Below, one piece after another: positions 16,862 to 24,000 of a stretch of 64,000 nt of DNA (position 1 is the first letter of the stretch; each line of letters starts with the position of its first letter). The notes under the pieces were generated by a model. It saw nothing but the letters and a program-made list of their open reading frames with translations. It searched no databases and had not been told where the DNA came from. Origin of the DNA: Candidatus Nitrospira nitrificans (GTDB lineage Bacteria; Nitrospirota; Nitrospiria; Nitrospirales; Nitrospiraceae); NCBI RefSeq assembly GCF_001458775.1, contig NZ_CZPZ01000036.1, positions 1 to 64,000 on the forward strand, read 5' to 3'. The translations under genes and the position numbers were made by a program.

Positions 16862-17407
16862 ATGCTGACCTGCGGTTGCGGTCGCTGGATGCATGCGGAA
16901 GGAATTGAAGAACGTGCCGTCGAAAGCGGTGTTCCGCAGTGGTTCATTCGTTCAGAATGCAGAGGCTGTGGTCTGAAAGTCGGTGTCGATGTGCCGGAGG
17001 AACAGGACCAGGGCCTCGTCGATCGATTGCTCTGGACCGATGAGGCGCTGCACCGATTGGATCGCATGCTGCCGTTTGTGGCAGGGCTTGTGCGGGAGGA
17101 AGTGGAGCAGACTATTCGTCGCCAAGGCCGGCGCGTGGTGACGTACGAGACGCTGCTCCGTCCCCGCACCGGGGAGCGCATCGAATGGGACCCGGAGGCG
17201 GAACAGCGGTTGGGTCGAGTGCCCGCGCCGGTTCGTGCCATGGCCAAGATCGAGCTCGAGCGCACCGCGGCAGATCGTGGATTGGCTCGTATCACCGTGT
17301 CGCTGATGGAAGAGATTAAAGCCAAGTATTTTGGGATGGGTAGCGGGAAGCCCGCTTCCCCCGCTCAGCCCGCGTCGACAAGTCTGCGAGGCGAGCGTGA
17401 AGCGTGA
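16862..17407 (+). CDS. PCP_red-domain protein with N-terminal Cys motifs
   Basis: 181 residues, soluble. The N-terminus carries two Cys pairs (LTCGCGRWMHAEG; RSECRGCGLKVG) that could bind a metal. Residues ~115-165 (EWDPEAEQRLGRVPAPVRAMAKIELERTAADRG... region) match the small PCP_red domain named after light-independent protochlorophyllide reductase subunit B but widespread in non-photosynthetic bacteria. The last ~15 residues (PASTSLRGEREA) are encoded by a dispersed 32-bp repeat. Its place between the DUF420 and bd-like oxidase genes suggests a link to redox enzyme assembly; function unknown. Confidence 0.7.
   Translation: MLTCGCGRWMHAEGIEERAVESGVPQWFIRSECRGCGLKVGVDVPEEQDQGLVDRLLWTDEALHRLDRMLPFVAGLVREEVEQTIRRQGRRVVTYETLLRPRTGERIEWDPEAEQRLGRVPAPVRAMAKIELERTAADRGLARITVSLMEEIKAKYFGMGSGKPASPAQPASTSLRGEREA
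17367..17398 (+). repeat. 32-bp dispersed repeat, copy 1
   Basis: Identical over 32 bases to the reverse complement of 38128-38159 (core GTCGACAAGTCTGCGAGG). This copy lies inside the 3' end of the PCP_red-domain gene; the other is intergenic. Confidence 0.85.
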
Positions 17408-17455
17408 AGCGTCAAAAAGACGCCGGGCTTTTCATGCGAAGCGGCGTGACCGGGC

Positions 17456-18565
17456 ATGGCGCTTCAGGCACGGCGTTTTACGAGCGACGGGGTACTGATG
17501 CTGCATCGAATGGCCTTGCGCGTGATTCCCAGCTTGAGCCTGGCGGTGACGGAAGATGCCGTCCGCCGAAAGAAGCGGATCGTCATGTTTGTGCCGGGAT
17601 TGATCGCGTTCGGGGTGTATCGTCTCGCGAAGCATGTCGTTCCGATTGCAGATCCCCTGGTGCTGTTGATGGTCAGTAGTCTGGTGGCGATGGTCACTTC
17701 GCTGGTGGCCTATCGAGTTGGTCGGTCGGCCTCGTGGCCTGTCATCGTCCGACAAGATGGAGCTCGCCTTCTCAGCTGGCTGGCCGGGTGGATCGGTGCC
17801 GTCTATGGCATTCAGCTTTCGTTGTTGGTCCTGACCCTGTTATGGATCATGAATTATGATTATCTCCAACATCCCGAGGGGCCGGCCATGATGGCGATCA
17901 TCATCTCCTGCACGGCCGTCGCGCGCGATGCGTTTGAAATCGGTCATGTGCGCAAACTCTCGGTGCTGGGGCGGCCGTTTCTCACGTTTCCCGATGGCGC
18001 ACAGTTTCGTGTACTGGTGCAGCGCAGAGGGTGGCAATTGGGACCCTGGGCCGCGGTGGGCCTTGGTATGGGTGCGCTGGCGTCCTTATCGGGGGTGGCC
18101 ATCACGGATGCTCAAGGATCCGCGTTGGCGCAATTGTTGAGCGTGACGGTTCTGGGCGGCGGGCTGGCCCTATGTGCCTATTTCGGCGGACTCTATCCTA
18201 CTGTGCCATGGGTTCGGACGCTCCGTCAGACCGCTCCAGGAGAGTTGCTGAAGTATTGGTGGTGGCCGGGGATGGCATTTGCCTCGACCTATTATCTGGT
18301 GGCGATGGGGCTGCTCTTGTTTGTGGCGAGACAGCCGACGATGACGCCGGGCGCGGCGGCCCTAATGGGAGCGCTGGTCACGGCGATGATGGCGGTGTAC
18401 GGATATTATCTCGGTGATCGCCGCCATGTCGAAGATGAGCAGGCGCCGCAACTGTCCAGTGGCATGTTACGGTGCCCGTTTGTGATGGGAATTCTCGGGA
18501 AGCCGGTCGGTCCTGACGGGGCAGTCGGGGAGTTGACGCTCGGCAAGACCGAAACGAAGGGGTAG
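17456..18565 (+). CDS. Multi-span membrane protein, function unknown
   Basis: 369 residues from ATG 17456; an internal ATG at 17498 (MLHRMALRVIPSLSLAV) is an alternative start. About eight hydrophobic spans are seen, for example around residues 40-60, 67-85, 108-130, 200-225, 236-256, 285-305 and 315-335, separated by short charged loops. The C-terminal tail is soluble. No family is recognised. It is directly upstream of (4 bases) and on the same strand as the bd-like oxidase gene at 18570, so it may be a subunit or assembly factor of that complex (inference). Confidence 0.75.
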   Translation: MALQARRFTSDGVLMLHRMALRVIPSLSLAVTEDAVRRKKRIVMFVPGLIAFGVYRLAKHVVPIADPLVLLMVSSLVAMVTSLVAYRVGRSASWPVIVRQDGARLLSWLAGWIGAVYGIQLSLLVLTLLWIMNYDYLQHPEGPAMMAIIISCTAVARDAFEIGHVRKLSVLGRPFLTFPDGAQFRVLVQRRGWQLGPWAAVGLGMGALASLSGVAITDAQGSALAQLLSVTVLGGGLALCAYFGGLYPTVPWVRTLRQTAPGELLKYWWWPGMAFASTYYLVAMGLLLFVARQPTMTPGAAALMGALVTAMMAVYGYYLGDRRHVEDEQAPQLSSGMLRCPFVMGILGKPVGPDGAVGELTLGKTETKG

Positions 18566-18569
18566 AAGC

Positions 18570-20447
18570 ATGGGCCGAGGATGCATGATGATGACACGTT
18601 CTGCGATCAGCGTTATAGCCTGCGTGGTGATGGTAGCCGTCGCCATCGGATGCGCGTGGAATGGACCCGATCTGTCGTTTGCGGAATCATCGACGGATGT
18701 GTACTTCGGCACGGAAGGGACTCCGCAGGGTCCGGCGGCTCCCGCTCCTCACGAAACGGTCTATCCGCGAGTCGGTTCGTTAGACAGTCGGTTGCTGGTG
18801 TGGTTCGTGACACAGCAACATACCTATTTCGGAGGATTCGTTCTCGCCCTGCCCTTGTTTTGCGCGTTGCTCGAGTTCCTTGGGTTGATCACCAAGAAGC
18901 CGGCCCTCGCCCTTCGCTATGATGGTCTGGCGCGGGATCTCGCCAAGGTGGCGGTTTTGGCTCTGTCGGTGACGTCGCTCATCGGCAGCCTGATGCTGAC
19001 GATGTTCATCACGCTCTATCCCAGTTTCATGAAGTATATGGGCGGCACGTTCAAAGGGTTCATGCCCGCCTACGCGGCTGTGTTTGTGGGAGAATCGCTG
19101 CTCCTGATCGTCTATTACTATGGGTGGAATCGGATGACGGATCGGGGCATGAAGTGGATCCACGCCGCGATCGGGATTCTGACCAACATCGTGGGAACCG
19201 TCTTATTGATGATGGCGAATGCCTGGTCTGCCTTCATGATGTCACCCGCCGGGGTGGATGCACAGGGGCGGTTCTTGGGAAATGCCTGGCATCTGCTTCA
19301 TTCCGCGCTCTGGAACCCTCTGAATGTCCATCGCTTTCTGGCGGACATCATGTCCGGTGGAGCGGTGGTATTGGCCTATGCCTGTTACCGGTTCTTTACC
19401 AGCAAGACCGACGAAGAGCGAGCCTATTTCGATTGGGTCGGTTATGTTTTCCTGTTTGTCACAGTCTGTGCGCTGATCCCCATGCCGATTGCCGGCTATT
19501 GGCTGATGAAATCGGTGTTCGTATTTCGCCAGACCATGGGTGTCACCATGATGGGTGGATTGCTGACATGGTTGTTTGTGGTTCAGGCGCTCTTGATCGG
19601 CGTCCTGTTTCTAGGGATCAACTATTATCTGTGGCAGAGCATGGCACGGATCAAAGGGGGCGAGCGCTATCAGCCCTATTACCAGCTCTTGCTGGGCGTG
19701 TTGATGCTGGCGCTCTTCGTCTGGCTGACCCCTCACACGTTGCTCACATCTGCCAGTGAAGTCAAGGCGATGGGCGGCGCTCAGCATCCCGTGATCGGCA
19801 ACTACGGAGTCATGTCGGCCAAGAACGGAGCGGTCAACATCCTGATCCTCGTCACCGCTCTCAGTTTTCTGTACTACCGTCGAGCGAATCGAACCATGAC
19901 GATCTCGTGGGTCAAGACCGGGAATATGATTCTCGCCATTCTCTATATCATCGGGGCGCTGAATATCGCCTGGTTATCGATCTATGGGTTTTATTTGCCG
20001 GCGAAGGTTCGTGTCGGCCTTTCTGCGCCCCAGGCCTTCACGACGTTCACGGTGATCGTCATCAGTGTGGTGGTGAACCGGCTCATGCTTCGAGGGGCGG
20101 TGGTGCATGGCCCGATTCAGTGGGGGAAAATTCCGTTGCGCGGCATGGTGGGATTGTTTGGGTTGGCGGCGTCCTTCAGCTGGGTGATGGGGTTGATGGG
20201 GTACATTCGTTCATCGGGACGGTTGTCATGGCACATCAGTGAATTGATGGCCGACGTCTCGCCCTGGGCCTTCACCCCAGACCTTCAATATGCGACGAAA
20301 ATGGTGACGCTGAACATGGTGGTATTTTGGGCAGCCGTCCTCGTATTGTTCTGGATGTGTGAGCGGGGGCAGCAGCCCGTGATGGGAGAGGAATTTCCGG
20401 AGGAACAGGTGCCGTTGCTTTCGCCGGTTCCGTCGCAAGAAACCTAA
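18570..20447 (+). CDS. Cytochrome bd-like oxidase subunit I, paralogue 1
   Basis: 625 residues. N-terminal signal-type segment (residues ~10-30) and a periplasmic linker precede a CydA-like core with about 13-14 spans. The conserved pattern SRLLVWFVTQQHTYFGG (H84) corresponds to the heme-b ligand helix of CydA, WHLLHSALWNPLNVHR to the second heme region, and GGAQHPVIGNYGVMSAKNG replaces the CydA GRQPW region. 46-50% or so of positions look the same as in paralogue 2 at 24001 by eye. Divergent bd-like oxidases are known from Nitrospira and are considered candidate terminal oxidases; activity of this copy is unproven. No CydB and no cytochrome c lie next to it. Confidence 0.85.
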   Translation: MGRGCMMMTRSAISVIACVVMVAVAIGCAWNGPDLSFAESSTDVYFGTEGTPQGPAAPAPHETVYPRVGSLDSRLLVWFVTQQHTYFGGFVLALPLFCALLEFLGLITKKPALALRYDGLARDLAKVAVLALSVTSLIGSLMLTMFITLYPSFMKYMGGTFKGFMPAYAAVFVGESLLLIVYYYGWNRMTDRGMKWIHAAIGILTNIVGTVLLMMANAWSAFMMSPAGVDAQGRFLGNAWHLLHSALWNPLNVHRFLADIMSGGAVVLAYACYRFFTSKTDEERAYFDWVGYVFLFVTVCALIPMPIAGYWLMKSVFVFRQTMGVTMMGGLLTWLFVVQALLIGVLFLGINYYLWQSMARIKGGERYQPYYQLLLGVLMLALFVWLTPHTLLTSASEVKAMGGAQHPVIGNYGVMSAKNGAVNILILVTALSFLYYRRANRTMTISWVKTGNMILAILYIIGALNIAWLSIYGFYLPAKVRVGLSAPQAFTTFTVIVISVVVNRLMLRGAVVHGPIQWGKIPLRGMVGLFGLAASFSWVMGLMGYIRSSGRLSWHISELMADVSPWAFTPDLQYATKMVTLNMVVFWAAVLVLFWMCERGQQPVMGEEFPEEQVPLLSPVPSQET

Positions 20448-20454
20448 AAAGGGA

Positions 20455-21117
20455 ATGATGCCTATGGAGTGCCGATCGCCCAAGTATATGACGGTGGTTC
20501 TCTGCCTTTTGATCGGCGTTTGTATGTGGCGGACTCCTCCGACGGCTCAAGGCCAGACACTGGTGCTGGAAGATTTTCAAGCGAAGGAAGCGGACGGGTT
20601 CCCTTCTCTGTGGGATCACGAAAATCAGCGGAGTCAATCGAAAGGCCGTGACGCCTATAAAGTGCGATCAGAGAATGGCGCGAATTTTCTGTCGGCGAAA
20701 GATGCCGGACAGCGCATCAAGAAAAAGAAAATTGATTGGGATCCCAAGGCCTATCCTATTCTGACCTGGCGGTGGCGTCTCAATAAGGCAACGACTGGAA
20801 ACGAGCCACTGGCCGCAGTCTATGCGTCACTCGATACCGATCTCCTCTTTATTCCGGTGTTCACGAAATATGTGTGGAGCGAGTCGAAACCGGACGGCAC
20901 CGTGACGGAAGGGGGCATGTTCAGCGGCTCCGAGATCGTCGTCCAGACTGGAACAAAAGAGATTGGGCAATGGTTTGAGGAGCGGGTGAACGTGTACGAG
21001 GATTTCAAGCGGATTCATAAACATGAGCCGGCGGAGAAGGCCTGGGGGATCTCCATCATCGCGGCGCCGGGAGTTGAAATCGATTTCGGCCCGTTGATTG
21101 CCGCTCCGGCTAAGTAA
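20455..21117 (+). CDS. DUF3047 exported protein
   Basis: 220 residues with an N-terminal signal peptide (MTVVLCLLIGVCMWRTPPTAQGQ). The body contains the patterns LEDFQAKEADGFPSLW, YPILTWRWRLNK and VYVD-like acidic segments of the DUF3047 family, a beta-rich periplasmic domain of unknown function. Three ATG codons (20455, 20458, 20464) are possible starts. It begins 7 bases after the oxidase stop, so it is likely cotranscribed. Confidence 0.8.
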   Translation: MMPMECRSPKYMTVVLCLLIGVCMWRTPPTAQGQTLVLEDFQAKEADGFPSLWDHENQRSQSKGRDAYKVRSENGANFLSAKDAGQRIKKKKIDWDPKAYPILTWRWRLNKATTGNEPLAAVYASLDTDLLFIPVFTKYVWSESKPDGTVTEGGMFSGSEIVVQTGTKEIGQWFEERVNVYEDFKRIHKHEPAEKAWGISIIAAPGVEIDFGPLIAAPAK

Positions 21118-21151
21118 GGGGCTGCTTCTCGATCTATGAAAGACCGGGGTG

Positions 21152-21514
21152 ATGGCGAAAAGGAAAGTATTTGATATTGCGCTTGGGGTAGTCGTGATGG
21201 GTACCGTCGGGACTCTGATCGGTATGACCATGGGCGGCGGGCTGATGCCGGTCGCCATCGCTATTGGAATTGTCCTTGGTGCCGTGATCGGCTTTCTCGG
21301 CGGCCGCCGATTTCTCGTCAGTATCCTTATCGGGACGGTGTTGGGCGGAGTCTTGGCCTGGGTGATGGCCGGTGTCGAGCGGATCTGGGTCGGCGCCGGA
21401 GCAGGAGCTGCGATGGGTGGATTTCTCGGTGTCCAGATTTCAATGCTGCTCGACATGCGTGCCGCGAAGAAGGCGGCGTCGGAACAAGCTGAAACTTCGC
21501 CATCCTATCGGTAG
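21152..21514 (+). CDS. Glycine-rich small membrane protein
   Basis: 120 residues (ATG 21152; GTG 21149 is also possible). Residues ~5-100 are almost entirely hydrophobic and Gly-rich (VVMGTVGTLIGMTMGG, AIAIGIVLGAVIGFLGG, SILIGTVLGGVLAWV) with four likely spans, followed by a charged tail. Glycine-zipper-like membrane protein of unknown role, in the run between the two oxidase paralogues. Confidence 0.7.
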   Translation: MAKRKVFDIALGVVVMGTVGTLIGMTMGGGLMPVAIAIGIVLGAVIGFLGGRRFLVSILIGTVLGGVLAWVMAGVERIWVGAGAGAAMGGFLGVQISMLLDMRAAKKAASEQAETSPSYR

Positions 21515-21538
21515 ATATTTTCGATTAAAGAGGTGCTC

Positions 21539-22456
21539 GTGGAAAACAAGGGTGTCTTAGTCGGGTCCATCATCTTTGTGTTTGCATCGTTCTTTCTCAT
21601 GATCGGCCTGCTGACCTATGAGTCTTACAAGGCAAAGCAGATGAAACAGCTTGCCGCATCCGTGAGGTCGGAAGTCCGACCGACGGTGAGCAGCCTACCG
21701 GCTCAGGATTACTCGATGTACAAGACAAAAATCGGAGATGAAGGTCGGGAAATGGTGCAGATTCCCGAGGGGCCTTTTACCATGGGAAGCAATGAAGGGG
21801 ATCCGGATGAGGCTCCTGAGCATCAGGTCTATCTAAAGGGATTCTACCTCGACCGAAAAGAAGTCACGCAGGAAGAATATATGCGGTTCGCGAAAATGAC
21901 TAAGCGAGCGATGCCGAGAATCGAGGTGTTCGACGACGATCAGTCGAAGATTTTAAAACCTGAATTTGCGGCCATGAGTGTCTCTTGGGACGAAGCGGCA
22001 GCCTACTGTAAGTGGGCCGGGAAGCGCCTTCCAACGGAAGCGGAGTGGGAAAAGGCCGGTCGTGGCGAGAGCAAGAGGAAATATCCGTGGGGAAATAAAT
22101 TTGTCACGAACGCCGCCAATGTCGACGGCAATGAGGACGGGTATAAATATCTGGCGCCGCCTGGATCGTTTGAGGCGGGACGAAGTCCCTATGGCCTCTA
22201 TGACATGACGGGCAACGTGGCGGAATGGGTTGAGGACTCCTACAGCGAGCACTATTACAAGAAATCTCCATTTCGCGACCCTAAGGGACCGGAGAGCGCC
22301 GATCTCAAAGTCGTGCGCGGCGGCTCATGGCGGGAAACCGAACATCATGCGAGGCTGTCCAAGCGATTTGCGGCCAAGCATTGGCGGACAGACGTGACGA
22401 TCGGCATTCGCTGTGCAAATGACCTGGATCAAGCCGGTAGTGCTCCTGAGTCTTAG
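21539..22456 (+). CDS. Membrane-anchored SUMF1/formylglycine-generating-enzyme-like protein 1
   Basis: 305 residues. The GTG at 21539 follows AAAGAGG and starts with an N-terminal membrane anchor (VLVGSIIFVFASFFLMIGLLTYE). Residues ~75-300 are an FGE/SUMF1 fold: MVQIPEGPFTMGSNEGDPDEAPEH, VTQEEYMRFA, VSWDEAAAYCKWAGKRLPTEAEWEKAGRG, YDMTGNVAEWVEDSY, VVRGGSW and GIRCAND at the end. Many such domains are structural and have no FGE activity; only one Cys of the catalytic pair of true FGE is evident here. Shares a strand and order with a second copy next to it. A role in the neighbouring oxidase complex is a guess from position. Confidence 0.85.
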   Translation: MENKGVLVGSIIFVFASFFLMIGLLTYESYKAKQMKQLAASVRSEVRPTVSSLPAQDYSMYKTKIGDEGREMVQIPEGPFTMGSNEGDPDEAPEHQVYLKGFYLDRKEVTQEEYMRFAKMTKRAMPRIEVFDDDQSKILKPEFAAMSVSWDEAAAYCKWAGKRLPTEAEWEKAGRGESKRKYPWGNKFVTNAANVDGNEDGYKYLAPPGSFEAGRSPYGLYDMTGNVAEWVEDSYSEHYYKKSPFRDPKGPESADLKVVRGGSWRETEHHARLSKRFAAKHWRTDVTIGIRCANDLDQAGSAPES

Positions 22457-22462
22457 GTCGAT

Positions 22463-23362
22463 ATGCTGGAAACCAAGTTCAAAGTTGTTTTCTTGCTCGT
22501 CTTGCTGGCTTGTGCTGCGATGCCGATTATCGCGATTTTACGAGGAACCACCGTAACGCCGTACGAAAAGCCTGTGCCTGGAACCGGCGCCGAAGTTGAG
22601 GCGGTGGCAGATCGCGATCCTGGAGAGGAACCTATTCCGGATGAGATGGTGACGATTCCGGCGGGGCCATTCGTTCGTGGCACAGAGAGCGGGGGATTCG
22701 ACGAGCGGCCGCAGCGAACCATCCACTTGGATACGTTTTCTATCGATCGGTACGAAGTGACGAATCATCACTATCAGCAGTTTGTCCTGGCAACAGGCCA
22801 TCGGAAGCCCGGGCTGCCCGCGCGTTACGCCAAGAGCGGTGGAAAGCTGAAAGGAACAAATCAGCCGGTCGTATATGTATCGTGGGATGATGCGAAGGAG
22901 TACTGCCGCTGGAAGGGGAAGCGACTTCCGACGGAAGCGGAATGGGAAAAGGCGATGCGGGGCAACGACGGAAGACTCTGGCCGTGGGGGAACAAAGAGC
23001 AGACCAATGGCGCCAACTGGGCCCGAGTACAGGACGGGTATGAGGTATCTGCGCCGGTGGGAAGTTTCCAGGAGGATATGAGTCCTTACGGAGTGATGGA
23101 TGGAGCGGGTAACGCCATTGAGTGGGTGGACGATTGGTATGATGAAACATACTACAATCGCTCGCCGGAACAGAACCCACCAAGTCCTGAGTATGGCACC
23201 TATCGGGTGCTCCGCGGTGGAGGTTATACGACGACCGGAGGTGATGTTCGAATTACCAGTCGAAGCAAGATGATGCCGGATTTTCGAGATGAGATGATCG
23301 GGTTTCGCTGCGCAGTGTCGAAGGCAGAAATGAAACAAGAGAGGGAGAAAAAAGCAGGATGA
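22463..23362 (+). CDS. Membrane-anchored SUMF1/formylglycine-generating-enzyme-like protein 2
   Basis: 299 residues, anchored by an N-terminal span (VVFLLVLLACAAMPIIAIL). Same fold as the preceding gene: MVTIPAGPFVRGTESGGFDERPQ, YEVTNHHYQQFV, VYVSWDDAKEYCRWKGKRLPTEAEWEKAMRG, YGVMDGAGNAIEWVDDWYDE, YRVLRGGGY and GFRCAVSK. The two genes are 6 bases apart and likely arose by tandem duplication. Stops 2 bases before the end of a convergent small gene. Confidence 0.85.
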   Translation: MLETKFKVVFLLVLLACAAMPIIAILRGTTVTPYEKPVPGTGAEVEAVADRDPGEEPIPDEMVTIPAGPFVRGTESGGFDERPQRTIHLDTFSIDRYEVTNHHYQQFVLATGHRKPGLPARYAKSGGKLKGTNQPVVYVSWDDAKEYCRWKGKRLPTEAEWEKAMRGNDGRLWPWGNKEQTNGANWARVQDGYEVSAPVGSFQEDMSPYGVMDGAGNAIEWVDDWYDETYYNRSPEQNPPSPEYGTYRVLRGGGYTTTGGDVRITSRSKMMPDFRDEMIGFRCAVSKAEMKQEREKKAG

Positions 23363-23364
23363 AT

Positions 23365-23469
23365 TTACAGGAAATCAAAGTAGTAGAGGATCAAAAACAC
23401 GGCCAAAATGATGTTGACAACCATTCCGACCAAAACTATAATGTCAAACACTTTTGAGTTTTTCGTCAC
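23365..23469 (-). CDS. 34-residue single-span membrane protein
   Basis: A GTG start at 23469 (minus strand) is preceded by a clear AGGAG site (acAGGAGaaacc). The product MTKNSKVFDIIVLVGMVV continues as one hydrophobic span to NIILAVFLILYYFDFL. A longer frame exists upstream but lacks a ribosome site. It converges on the SUMF1-like gene and diverges from two other small membrane genes before the bd-like oxidase. Size and placement resemble small oxidase subunits such as CydX/CcoQ, but no sequence match to those is claimed. Confidence 0.6.
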   Translation of the reverse strand: MTKNSKVFDIIVLVGMVVNIILAVFLILYYFDFL

Positions 23470-23593
23470 GGTTTCTCCTGTTTTTTTGTACGCGAGCGAC
23501 GAAATTTTGATAACACAGGGTCTTGTGCCTGTCAAGTAATGCGCCAATTCTGATTTTCCATCAAAAACTATCTTAATCGGGAGTACGGTAACA

Positions 23594-23716
23594 ATGGCAA
23601 CGGCGACCCCTGACAGCGAAATTAAAGTAAAAATCGGGAAGATGATTTTCTACATCACCTGTGCTGTTGGACTATGGTTTTTCTACTGGTTTGCCGGTAT
23701 CCAGTGCCCCTGTTGA
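23594..23716 (+). CDS. 40-residue single-span membrane protein
   Basis: Short gene starting MATATPDSEIKVKIGKM and followed by one hydrophobic span (IFYITCAVGLWFFYWFAG) and the end IQCPC. The polar N-terminus, one membrane helix and two terminal Cys suggest a small inner-membrane subunit or lipid/metal-attached peptide. Lies upstream of another small membrane gene (80 bases) and of the bd-like oxidase gene at 24001. No ribosome site is very strong, so confidence is moderate. Confidence 0.55.
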   Translation: MATATPDSEIKVKIGKMIFYITCAVGLWFFYWFAGIQCPC

Positions 23717-23796
23717 GTGAAGGCCTTCGTGGTTCAGGGGCTTGTCAGCACAGTTTCATCAACGGCTGGACTTGGTCGGCAGAGGAGAAAGAAAAA

Positions 23797-23928
23797 ATGA
23801 GTGCGCTGAATAATCCTGTTGTCGCGGTAATTGTCTCTCTTATTATCACGGTTGGCTACTTTGTCTTTGTCGATCACTACCTTATGGATATGCAGGGGCT
23901 GGATTTCTGGTACCTCTTCCGGAATTAG
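23797..23928 (+). CDS. 43-residue single-span membrane protein
   Basis: The ATG at 23797 follows agAGGAGAAagaaaaa. The product MSALNNPVVAVIVSLIITVG continues with YFVFVDHYLMDMQGLDFWYLFRN: one membrane span then a short aromatic tail. 72 bases before the bd-like oxidase gene on the same strand, so cotranscription is likely. A small accessory subunit of that oxidase is the natural guess from size, topology and position. Confidence 0.7.
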   Translation: MSALNNPVVAVIVSLIITVGYFVFVDHYLMDMQGLDFWYLFRN

Positions 23929-24000
23929 GCCCGCAAAAAGTGGTCTGACATTATCAAGTCATTTGTAAATTTTAACGTGAGTGTATCAAGGAGGTAATCC

